Source: Bacillota bacterium
GTDB lineage: Bacteria; Bacillota; Bacilli; Bacillales_B; DSM-18226
Direction: 5' to 3'
NCBI GenBank assembly: GCA_030705665.1
Contig: JAUZQA010000165.1
Coordinates: 1 to 8,283 of the forward strand
Length of the DNA stretch: 8,283 nucleotides
In this document: positions 1 through 5,537 of the stretch, one piece after another
How positions within the stretch are numbered: the stretch's first letter is position 1
Layout: every line of letters begins with the position of its first letter
The notes under the pieces: generated by a model
The model's input: only the letters and a program-made list of their open reading frames with translations
What the model was told of the DNA's origin: nothing
Database searches by the model: none
Position numbers and translations under genes: made by a program

Positions 1-192
1 AGAAGAAATGAAGAGGAAGTCAAATTAGAAGAAACTAAAATATGGGTATGTAATTCAGATAAATGCAATTGCTGGATTCGTGATAACTTCAAGAGCAGTG
101 ACGTTCCCCTTTGTCCCATCTGTAAAAGTGAAATGTCCTTAACAACTAGAGAATTACAGGTTGTTCCAAACCATAGTAAAAATTTTATGTAA
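1..192 (+). CDS. ydjO: YdjO-like cold-inducible small zinc-binding protein, C-terminal part
   Basis: This frame is open from the first base to the TAA at 190-192 and gives 63 residues; the start lies upstream of the window. The visible part has a charged N-terminal stretch, then WVCNSDKCNCWIRDNF and PLCPICKSEM. The cysteines at visible residues 17, 22, 38 and 41 form a Cx4C...Cx2C pattern typical of a small zinc ribbon. I recognise the pattern W-C-x4-C-x-W-x-R-x-NF followed by PLCP-x-C from the Bacillus YdjO (cold-inducible protein) family, whose members are about 70 residues, so only a few residues should be missing. The molecular function of that family is unknown. A bidirectional terminator follows directly. 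Family assignment is from remembered similarity; zinc binding is inferred from the cysteines. Confidence 0.8.
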   Translation, partial: RRNEEEVKLEETKIWVCNSDKCNCWIRDNFKSSDVPLCPICKSEMSLTTRELQVVPNHSKNFM

Positions 193-196
193 CTGT

Positions 197-234
197 AAAA
201 AAGGGATAAATCAGTGATTTATCCCTTTTAATTG
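197..234. terminator. Bidirectional rho-independent terminator between ydjO-like and GGDEF genes
   Basis: An inverted repeat of about 13 bp (arms 199-211 and 217-229, loop cagtg) has A residues on its left and T residues on its right. It can therefore end transcription from both convergent genes. The last codons of the diguanylate cyclase gene lie inside its right-hand edge. Confidence 0.8.
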
Positions 235-1316
235 TTATTTAGTAATGTAACCCTATTTCTGCCTGCCTGTTTGGAAGCATATAAGGCCATATCTGCTTGC
301 TGTAACAATTGCTGCAGATCTGTAACGGTTTCAGGAAACGTTGCGATGCCTATTGAGATAGTAATATTAATTTCTCTTCCATTAGATATAGGAAAAATCG
401 TCCTTTCCGTTAGTGATCGAATGTTTTCAGCTATTTCCACGGCTCTTTGTGCTGAACAATCCACCAACAAGATGCAAAACTCTTCTCCGCCTTTTCTTGC
501 GGCCACATCAAAATGTCGTGTTTCTTTCTTTAAAATGGAACCAAGTTTTTCTAATACCAAATCACCATTAACATGACCATATGTATCATTCACTTTTTTA
601 AAATGATCAATATCAATCATTAAGACGGATAGTTTTTCTTTTCTTTCCTGAACATTTTTTAATTGAGAATTGTAAATTTCATCAAATTGCCTTACGTTGT
701 ACAAGCCTGTTAAATAATCAATTTTCGATTCTTCCTTATATCGTTTGAATAGCTCATTCGAATGTTGAAGATAGGTTATCACCAAGTAACAGTATAAAGC
801 TGTTATAATAGCTATAAATCCAAATGAAAAACATAATTCAATTAATTTTGCCTTATTATCTATTAACATAGAAAACGCAGAAAAAGAGATCAAAATACTT
901 ATCGTGTTCATTACTACGTATTTACCTTTAAATGTCCATTTTGTTGAACGGGCGATTAAACTAGACGTGACTGATAAGGTGCCAAGGACTATGATCGCCA
1001 TAATGGAGGCGGTATTAAGCCCATAAAAGGCAACACGGGTAAAGCCCATAATGAGCAATGCGGTAAGCGAAGCAACAAATCCTCCATAAATTGTTCCAAT
1101 AATTAGTGCAATATTTCTCATGTCAACAATAATGGTGTCAGTTACATGGATCGAAAACCAGATGAGCAAGGAACCTAAAATACCGCTTAATATTCCAAGT
1201 GATAGTCGTATCTTAAATTTAAGTTCAGAAGTTAATGGGCCATTTCTAAAGATTTGTCCTGCTAAAAAAAGAAATGAAATGATAATAGACCCATTCATGA
1301 AGAAATCTTTTACCAT
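228..1316 (-). CDS. Membrane diguanylate cyclase, 5TMR-LYT-type sensor plus GGDEF domain (YhcK/DgcK-like)
   Basis: Probable diguanylate cyclase making c-di-GMP from two GTP at the inner face of the membrane; 362 residues from the chosen start. Residues about 10-184 are five or six hydrophobic segments resembling the 5TMR-LYT (LytS/YhcK) sensor region. A short linker leads to a GGDEF domain (about 195-360) with DYLTGLYN (200-207), DIDHFK (235-240) and active-site GGEEF (276-280). RHFD (267-270) lies exactly five residues before GGEEF, so the RxxD inhibitory I-site is intact. The frame stays open back to an ATG at 1430, but that ATG lacks a ribosome site and abuts the terminator of the upstream gene. 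The ATG at 1316 has GGAGG 11 bases upstream and a TATAAT at 1368-1373. Length and architecture fit Bacillus subtilis YhcK (DgcK, about 360 residues). The ligand of the sensor region cannot be read from sequence. Confidence 0.88.
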   Translation of the reverse strand: MVKDFFMNGSIIISFLFLAGQIFRNGPLTSELKFKIRLSLGILSGILGSLLIWFSIHVTDTIIVDMRNIALIIGTIYGGFVASLTALLIMGFTRVAFYGLNTASIMAIIVLGTLSVTSSLIARSTKWTFKGKYVVMNTISILISFSAFSMLIDNKAKLIELCFSFGFIAIITALYCYLVITYLQHSNELFKRYKEESKIDYLTGLYNVRQFDEIYNSQLKNVQERKEKLSVLMIDIDHFKKVNDTYGHVNGDLVLEKLGSILKKETRHFDVAARKGGEEFCILLVDCSAQRAVEIAENIRSLTERTIFPISNGREINITISIGIATFPETVTDLQQLLQQADMALYASKQAGRNRVTLLNNN

Positions 1317-1367
1317 GAACAATAATTCCTCCAAAATGTCTTTTTCAAAAATCGGCAATTTGAATTC

Positions 1368-1373
1368 ATTATA
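1368..1373 (-). promoter_or_regulatory. Predicted -10 box (TATAAT) of the diguanylate cyclase gene
   Basis: A perfect TATAAT on the minus strand places a transcription start near 1361, about 45 bases before the ATG at 1316. No good -35 hexamer is seen at 16-18 bases, so the promoter may be weak or activator-dependent. Its position inside the longer open frame is the main argument against the start at 1430. Confidence 0.45.
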
Positions 1374-1430
1374 CCTAAGTGAATTTAAAAGAGCTTTGCA
1401 AATTATTGCAAAATTGTTAACAGTAAACAT

Positions 1431-1476
1431 AAAAAAGGATGTTTATACTTGTGGACTTAGTATAAACATCCTTTTT
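1431..1476 (-). terminator. Rho-independent terminator of the DUF6509-like gene
   Basis: A perfect 17-bp inverted repeat (arms 1432-1448 and 1460-1476) encloses an 11-base loop and ends in a U-run when read on the minus strand. It starts directly after the stop codon at 1478. The arms are also A/T-flanked in the other direction, but no plus-strand gene ends here. Confidence 0.85.
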
Positions 1477-1477
1477 G

Positions 1478-1762
1478 TCATTCAAAAATATGTTCTGCAC
1501 AATAATTTTTCACAAGGTTTTCTTCATCATCTTCAAGTGCAAAATCCAGTATTTTTTCACTGATTTTTTCAAAAAAATGATAATGAGAAATTTTAGAATC
1601 CTTTTCATCAATAACATAAATTATTTTTAATCCGATTCCTTTCTCAGAATAAAGCTCATCCTCTTCGTCAACTTCTATATCTAGAAAGAATTCGTACCGT
1701 TCACCTGTTAACAACCCAAATGGATCCTCCAATTTTTCAACCGTATGGCCAGTAATGTTCAT
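1478..1762 (-). CDS. Small acidic DUF6509-like protein of unknown function
   Basis: A 94-residue soluble protein with no signal peptide or membrane segment. It is strongly acidic, with runs such as VDEEDELYSEKG and LEDDEEN. The opening region (VEKLEDPFGLLTGERYEFFLDIEVDEEDELYSEKGIG in two blocks) and the later YHFFE...LDFALE segment match my recollection of the Bacillales DUF6509 family, members of which are sometimes mislabelled pullulanase in databases. There is no enzyme motif, and a pullulanase activity is impossible at this size. The ATG has GGGGTGATT directly upstream, complementary to the 16S tail through GGTGAT. The gene is monocistronic, lying between the tRNA-operon terminator and its own terminator. 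The gene itself is near certain; the family name is moderately sure. Confidence 0.8.
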   Translation of the reverse strand: MNITGHTVEKLEDPFGLLTGERYEFFLDIEVDEEDELYSEKGIGLKIIYVIDEKDSKISHYHFFEKISEKILDFALEDDEENLVKNYCAEHIFE

Positions 1763-1862
1763 TCAATCACCCCATTCTCTTTTCTTATTATTTTTTATTA
1801 TGAACCTATTTCAGCGTAATCTAACCCCAACGGGAAAAAATGAATGGGAGGGGTTAAAATAA

Positions 1863-1892
1863 TGTAAAAAAAGCGCCGATATTAGGCGCTTT
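1863..1892 (-). terminator. Rho-independent terminator of the tRNA operon
   Basis: An 8-bp G/C-rich stem (arms 1870-1877 and 1885-1892, 7-base loop), read on the minus strand, is followed by a run of seven U. It lies 17 bases beyond the 3' end of tRNA-Ser. Confidence 0.85.
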
Positions 1893-1908
1893 AACTTGCT
1901 GTTATGTA

Positions 1909-2000
1909 TGGCGGAGAAGGTGAGATTCGAACTCACGCGACGGTTACCCGCCCTAACGCATTTCGAGTGCGCCCCCTTATAACCACTTGGGTACTCCTCC
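1909..2000 (-). tRNA. tRNA-Ser, anticodon CGA (reads UCG)
   Basis: A 92-base class II tRNA with a long variable arm. The acceptor arms are GGAGGAG and CTTCTCC, with discriminator G and an encoded CCA. The anticodon stem GCGCA/TGCGT closes the loop CTCGAAA, giving anticodon CGA. The T-stem GTGAG/CTCAC closes loop TTCGAAT. It is the last gene of the four-tRNA operon. C34 restricts it to the single codon UCG. Confidence 0.95.
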
Positions 2001-2003
2001 AGA

Positions 2004-2077
2004 TGGAGCGGGTGAGGGGAATCGAACCCCCGCCGTCAGCTTGGGAAGCTGAAATTCTACCATTAAACCACACCCGC
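2004..2077 (-). tRNA. tRNA-Gly, anticodon CCC (reads GGG)
   Basis: 74 bases including an encoded CCA. The acceptor arms are GCGGGTG and CACCCGC, with discriminator T (U). The anticodon stem TCAGC/GCTGA closes loop TTCCCAA, giving anticodon CCC. The T-loop is TTCGATT. It lies three bases from tRNA-Ser, so both are cut from one precursor. Confidence 0.95.
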
Positions 2078-2089
2078 AAATAGTATAAA

Positions 2090-2163
2090 TCGGGAAAACA
2101 GGATTTGAACCTGCGACCCCCACGTCCCGAACGTGGTGCTCTACCAAGCTGAGCTATTTCCCG
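2090..2163 (-). tRNA. tRNA-Pro, anticodon CGG (reads CCG)
   Basis: 74 bases without an encoded CCA; the three bases after the discriminator A are TTT, so CCA must be added by nucleotidyltransferase. The acceptor arms are CGGGAAA and TTTCCCG, including the C1-G72 pair typical of bacterial tRNA-Pro. The anticodon stem CCACG/CGTGG closes loop TTCGGGA, giving anticodon CGG. The T-stem GCAGG/CCTGT includes a G-U pair. Confidence 0.95.
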
Positions 2164-2207
2164 TTAGGAAAGCTCTTGGATCATCCAGTTGGATGGTTCA
2201 GAAGCAA

Positions 2208-2291
2208 TGCGGATGAAGGGACTTGAACCCATACGAGATTGCTCTCACTAGAACCTGAATCTAGCGCGTCTGCCGATTCCGCCACATCCGC
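2208..2291 (-). tRNA. tRNA-Leu, anticodon CAG (reads CUG)
   Basis: 84-base class II tRNA, the first gene of the operon, without encoded CCA (TTG follows discriminator A). The acceptor arms are GCGGATG and CATCCGC. The anticodon stem CTAGA/TCTAG closes loop TTCAGGT, giving anticodon CAG. The T-arm reads ATGGG-TTCAAGT-CCCTT, which leaves a U-U opposition in the second T-stem pair; the rest of the cloverleaf is sound. The spacer to tRNA-Pro (2164-2207) contains a small hairpin (2182-2186 with 2191-2195) that may mark RNA processing. Confidence 0.93.
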
Positions 2292-2318
2292 AAAGATAAG
2301 TTTTTAACGACCTTTATT

Positions 2319-2347
2319 AATATAACATAAATTTATTAGAAATTCAC
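2319..2347 (-). promoter_or_regulatory. Possible extended -10 promoter of the tRNA operon
   Basis: On the minus strand TGTTATATT (2319-2327) forms an extended -10. It would start transcription near 2312, about 20 bases before tRNA-Leu. The -35 position (around 2341-2347) is poor. The surrounding DNA is very A/T-rich, so a chance match is possible. Confidence 0.35.
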
Positions 2348-2459
2348 TAGTTATTAAAAAAAAACCAAGTATTAATTAAAAAATATTAAAAGAAAAAGGA
2401 AATAAAGTAGATGTCAAATTATTTCAATATATTAAAATGGTTAAAATAATTAACGATAA

Positions 2460-2515
2460 TTCAAAAACGTTCAAAAACGTTCAAAAAATGATTGATTTTG
2501 AAAGAAAATGATTGA
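2460..2515 (+). repeat. 10-bp-phased direct repeats, candidate FruR operator
   Basis: Three end-to-end 10-mers (TTCAAAAACG at 2460 and 2470, TTCAAAAAAT at 2480) are followed by an 11-mer, AAAATGATTGA. That 11-mer occurs at 2485-2495 and again at 2505-2515, exactly 20 bases apart. The block ends on the -35 box. Direct repeats at helical spacing next to the promoter are how many DeoR-family repressors, including FruR, bind. The link to FruR is inferred from position. Confidence 0.55.
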
Positions 2516-2540
2516 AATGTGCAATCGGTTACAGTAAAAT
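2512..2540 (+). promoter_or_regulatory. Sigma-A-type promoter of the fru operon
   Basis: TTGAAA at 2512-2517 and TAAAAT at 2535-2540 are separated by exactly 17 bases, predicting a start near 2547. The strong ribosome site AAGGTGAT at 2561-2568 precedes the ATG of the fruR remnant at 2572. Confidence 0.75.
2520..2533 (+). promoter_or_regulatory. cre site (CcpA operator) inside the fru promoter spacer
   Basis: TGCAATCGGTTACA fits the Bacillus cre consensus TGWAANCGNTNWCA at every fixed position except one (C for W at position 3). It fills the spacer between -35 and -10, so CcpA with HPr-Ser-P should block RNA polymerase when preferred sugars are present. Confidence 0.75.
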
Positions 2541-2571
2541 AATCCTATGACAGGATTTGAAGGTGATAAAA

Positions 2572-2712
2572 ATGTTAACACCAGAACGGTCAACTTTTAG
2601 ATTTGCAAAAATCAGTGATATGAACAAAGCAACCATTATCACGAATGACATAGTTGAAGAAACAAACAACAAATATCTATGCAAAACAATAATAAAGGTC
2701 GTGACAGCATGA
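2572..2712 (+). pseudogene. fruR: fruR remnant: DeoR-family fructose repressor with a large in-frame internal deletion
   Basis: A 46-codon frame that is too short for the ORF list. It begins MLTPER, the usual opening of Bacillus FruR, and then passes straight into FAKISDM-KATIITND...KYLCKTIIKVVTA, which reads as the C-terminal end of a DeoR-family regulator. Full-length FruR is about 250 residues, so about 200 codons are missing, including the helix-turn-helix and nearly all of the sugar-phosphate-sensing domain. The deletion kept the frame. The strong ribosome site (AAGGTGAT) and the ATGA overlap with fruK are intact, so the remnant may still be translated and coupled to fruK. Repressor function must be lost. 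Recognition of both ends rests on family memory; the position directly ahead of fruK-fruA supports it strongly. Confidence 0.78.
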
Positions 2713-3623
2713 TTTACACTTTAACCTTAAACCCTTCGGTTGATTATATTGTTGAACTTGAAGGATTTCAATTAGGAGAATTAAATCGAACAACAAAGGA
2801 AGCAAAATTTCCTGGAGGAAAAGGTATAAATGTTTCCAGAGTTTTAAAAGAACTTGGAATTAAGAGTAAAGCCCTTGGCTTTAATGGTGGATTTACTGGT
2901 AAATATATTGATGAATATCTTCAAAATGAAGATATTGCAACCGATTTTGTAAAAGTAAGGGAAGACTCCCGTATAAACATCAAACTCAAAACAGGTCAAG
3001 AGACAGAAATAAATGCAAAAGGCCCTAAAATATCGGATGAAGATTTCCTTCAGTTAGAAGAAAAAATCAAAGGATTAACGAACGAAGATCTTCTAGTATT
3101 GGCTGGTAGTATTCCATCTTCATTACCAAAAACAACCTATGAAGATCTAGTAAAAGTTTGTAAACAAAATAATGTCCAGTTCGTTGTTGATGCAGAAGGG
3201 GATTTATTAAAGAAAGTGTTAGCCTATCAGCCATTCTTAATTAAACCGAATCAACATGAATTAGAGGATTTATTTTCGGCTACGATCTCTACATGTGAAG
3301 AAGTTGTTCCATATGCAAAGAAGCTTCTTGAAATGGGAGCAAAAAATGTCATTGTATCGCTGGCAGGAGATGGTGCTGTTTTCGTTAATGATGAAATGGC
3401 GTTAATTGCAGAGGTACCAAAAGGAACTGTAAAAAATTCAGTTGGTGCAGGCGATTCAATGGTGGCTGGCTTTCTTGCTCAATATCAGATAGCTGGAAAT
3501 ATGAAAGAAGCTTTTCGTTTTAGTATTGCTTCCGGTAGTGCAACAGCGTTTTCATTAGGTTTATGTACAAAAGAAAAGGTTGTTGAACTTCTTCCACAAG
3601 TTCGCACCAAAGAATTTTCCTAA
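2709..3623 (+). CDS. fruK: 1-phosphofructokinase
   Basis: FruK phosphorylates fructose 1-phosphate with ATP to fructose 1,6-bisphosphate, feeding FruA's product into glycolysis. The 304-residue length matches the family (about 303). It is a PfkB/ribokinase-fold kinase: MIYTLTLNPSVDY opens the protein, GGKGINVSRVL (36-46) is the N-terminal PfkB signature, and VGAGDSMVAGFL (245-256) holds the anion-hole GAGD with catalytic Asp249. The frame is open to an ATG at 2679, but the family start is the ATG at 2709. That ATG overlaps the stop of the fruR remnant (ATGA), as expected for translational coupling. fruA follows after 13 bases. Tagatose-6-phosphate kinase is a related alternative, ruled out here by the fruA neighbour. 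Confidence 0.95.
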   Translation: MIYTLTLNPSVDYIVELEGFQLGELNRTTKEAKFPGGKGINVSRVLKELGIKSKALGFNGGFTGKYIDEYLQNEDIATDFVKVREDSRINIKLKTGQETEINAKGPKISDEDFLQLEEKIKGLTNEDLLVLAGSIPSSLPKTTYEDLVKVCKQNNVQFVVDAEGDLLKKVLAYQPFLIKPNQHELEDLFSATISTCEEVVPYAKKLLEMGAKNVIVSLAGDGAVFVNDEMALIAEVPKGTVKNSVGAGDSMVAGFLAQYQIAGNMKEAFRFSIASGSATAFSLGLCTKEKVVELLPQVRTKEFS

Positions 3624-3636
3624 GGGAGAGAAATAT

Positions 3637-5496
3637 ATGAAAATTACAGAGTTATTAACGAAAAAAACGATTCTCCTTAATATTGAAGGAAATCAAAAAG
3701 AATCCACTATTGATCAATTGGTCGAAATCTTATATATAGCAGGAAAAATATCTAATAAAGAAGAATATAAAGCAGCAATTTTAAAACGCGAAGACCAAAG
3801 TACAACCGGTATCGGTGAAGGAATTGCTATACCACATGCAAAGGTAGCTGCAGTGAAGGAAGCGGCGATTGCATTTGGTAAATCTTCTGCGGGTGTGGAC
3901 TACCAATCTTTAGATGGACAGCCCGCACACTTATTTTTTATGATTGCCGCTCCAGAGGGTGCAAATAATACTCATCTAGAGGCTTTAGCCCGCCTTTCAG
4001 GAATGCTGATGAACGAAGAGGTCCGCAAAGAATTATTAAACGCAGCAACAGCGGATGAGGTATTAAACATTATCGATAATCATGATGAACAAGAAGAAGA
4101 AGAGCAGGATGTTTCAAACAGCCAAAATGCTATTGTAGCTGTAACGGGTTGTCCAACAGGAATTGCTCACACCTATATGGCTGCTGATTCTCTTAAAGCA
4201 AAAGCAGCTGAAATGGGCGTGAATATCAAAGTTGAAACCAACGGTTCGGGTGGAGCAAAGAATGTTTTAACAGCTGAGGAAATTGATAATGCTGTTGCTG
4301 TCATTATCGCTGCCGATATAAACGTAGAAATGGAACGTTTTAAAGGAAAACATGTCATTCAAGCGGCTGTTGCAGAAGGAATTCGCCACCCGCAAGAATT
4401 GATTGAAAAAGCCTTATACCAAGATGCACCAGTATACCAAGGAAATGGACAAGACCAAGCAGGACAAAAAGAACAACGAAAAGGCTTTTATAAGCATTTA
4501 ATGAATGGTGTTTCAAACATGCTGCCATTTGTTGTTGGCGGCGGTATTTTAATTGCTATTAGCTTTATGTTCGGATACAATTCAGCAAATCCACAAGATC
4601 CATCATATAATCCTTTTGCGGCTGTATTAAAGTTAATTGGCGGAAATAATGCATTTGCGTTAATTGTACCGGTTCTTGCTGGGTTTATTGCTTTAAGTAT
4701 TGCCGATCGCCCGGGCTTTGCCCCTGGTATGGTTGGCGGAATGATGGCTGCAAACAGCGGAGCTGGTTTCCTTGGCGGATTGATTGCTGGATTCCTTGCT
4801 GGTTATATTGTCTTGCTGTTGAAAAAGCTTTTTGTTGGATTACCAAAATCTTTAGAAGGTATAAAAAGTATTTTAATCTATCCTCTCTTAGGGATCGCAA
4901 TTACAGGATTGATTATGCAATATGCAATTGATACACCAGTAACATGGTTGAACAAGGAAATCACTCATTTATTATCTGGTCTTGGAACGGGTAATGCTGT
5001 TCTGCTGGGAATTGTTTTAGGTGCAATGATGTCATTTGATATGGGCGGACCAATTAATAAGGCTGCATATGTATTTGGAACAGGTCTGCTTGCAAGCGGA
5101 GTCTATCAGCCAATGGCTGCGATTATGGCAGCAGGTATGGTTCCACCACTTGGAATTGCCATTGCTACAACAATCTTTAAAAAGAAATTTTCTAAAGCAG
5201 ACCAGGATGCAGGAAAAGCATGTTATGTAATGGGGCTGTCCTTTATCACTGAGGGTGCTATTCCTTTCGCAGCTGCTGATCCGCTGCGCGTCATCCCATC
5301 AGTTATGATTGGCTCAGCGGTTGCAGGAGCAATGTCGATGGCATTTGGAATTGGTCTTAGGGCACCACATGGAGGAATCTTTGTTGTACCACTAGTACAA
5401 GGCGGCGTCCTTCAGTATGCACTATCTATTTTAGTTGGAGCTTTTATTTCAGCAATCCTGCTTGGAATTTTAAAGAAACCAGTAAATAATGCATAA
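3637..5496 (+). CDS. fruA: Fructose-specific PTS enzyme IIABC
   Basis: Membrane permease that takes up fructose and phosphorylates it to fructose 1-phosphate with phosphate passed from HPr. The 619-residue protein has the A-B-C order of Bacillus FruA. EIIA spans about 1-150, with the phosphorylated His67 in GIAIPHAK. An acidic linker (EQEEEEQ, about 151-157) leads to EIIB, about 164-265, with phosphorylated Cys172 in the P-loop-like GCPTGIAHTYMAA. After a Gln-rich linker (268-280), EIIC covers about 281-619 with multiple membrane segments. The start at 3637 has AAGGGAGAG six bases upstream and gives the expected KITELL N-terminus; an in-frame ATG at 3580 lies inside fruK and has no ribosome site. 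All key residues are present. It is cotranscribed with fruK and ends at a strong terminator. Confidence 0.96.
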   Translation: MKITELLTKKTILLNIEGNQKESTIDQLVEILYIAGKISNKEEYKAAILKREDQSTTGIGEGIAIPHAKVAAVKEAAIAFGKSSAGVDYQSLDGQPAHLFFMIAAPEGANNTHLEALARLSGMLMNEEVRKELLNAATADEVLNIIDNHDEQEEEEQDVSNSQNAIVAVTGCPTGIAHTYMAADSLKAKAAEMGVNIKVETNGSGGAKNVLTAEEIDNAVAVIIAADINVEMERFKGKHVIQAAVAEGIRHPQELIEKALYQDAPVYQGNGQDQAGQKEQRKGFYKHLMNGVSNMLPFVVGGGILIAISFMFGYNSANPQDPSYNPFAAVLKLIGGNNAFALIVPVLAGFIALSIADRPGFAPGMVGGMMAANSGAGFLGGLIAGFLAGYIVLLLKKLFVGLPKSLEGIKSILIYPLLGIAITGLIMQYAIDTPVTWLNKEITHLLSGLGTGNAVLLGIVLGAMMSFDMGGPINKAAYVFGTGLLASGVYQPMAAIMAAGMVPPLGIAIATTIFKKKFSKADQDAGKACYVMGLSFITEGAIPFAAADPLRVIPSVMIGSAVAGAMSMAFGIGLRAPHGGIFVVPLVQGGVLQYALSILVGAFISAILLGILKKPVNNA

Positions 5497-5503
5497 AAAA
5501 AGA

Positions 5504-5537
5504 CAAAACGCAGAGAAAACCTCTGCGTTTTTTTTTA
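5504..5537. terminator. Bidirectional rho-independent terminator between fruA and the MFS gene
   Basis: An 11-bp perfect stem (arms 5505-5515 and 5521-5531, loop aaaac) is followed by a nine-T run, with A residues on the other side. It ends the fru operon. The stop codon of the convergent MFS gene (5535-5537) lies in the T-run, so one element serves both genes. Confidence 0.9.

Larger units (their letters stand above)
2292..2571. other. A/T-rich divergent control region between tRNA operon and fru operon
   Basis: This non-coding stretch carries the tRNA promoter at its left end and the fru promoter, cre site and direct repeats at its right end. The middle (about 2330-2455) is almost entirely A and T with no open frame or clear motif. 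It could serve as an UP-element-like or bent region, but nothing in it proves that. Confidence 0.6.

Noticed and set aside
232..576. Plus-strand open frame opposite the GGDEF gene, and a second at 1120-1563
   Set aside because: They are antisense shadows of the diguanylate cyclase; the first is opposite its catalytic domain, and neither has a ribosome site or recognisable family.
1431..1476. Long hairpin upstream of the diguanylate cyclase considered as a c-di-GMP riboswitch
   Set aside because: It is a simple perfect stem ending in a U-run on the minus strand directly after the stop of the DUF6509-like gene, so it is a terminator; no GEMM-type motif is seen.
1822..1856. TAACCCC...GGGGTTA inverted repeat upstream of the DUF6509-like gene
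   Set aside because: Only 7 bp with a 21-base loop and no U-run; it lies between a proven-looking terminator and the gene start but matches no operator I can name.
1909..2291. tRNA cluster considered as an integration site for a mobile element
   Set aside because: No integrase, no duplicated tRNA 3' end and no phage-like genes are present; both flanks are ordinary chromosomal genes.
2460..2489. Tandem 10-mers considered as a CRISPR or slippage microsatellite
   Set aside because: There are no unique spacers, the repeats are too short for CRISPR, and the position against a promoter favours a regulator site. Slippage origin cannot be excluded.
4173..5230. Open frames in other frames of fruA (4173-4358, 4685-4900, 5036-5230)
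   Set aside because: They overlap the well-supported FruA reading frame and have the low-complexity look of out-of-frame translation.
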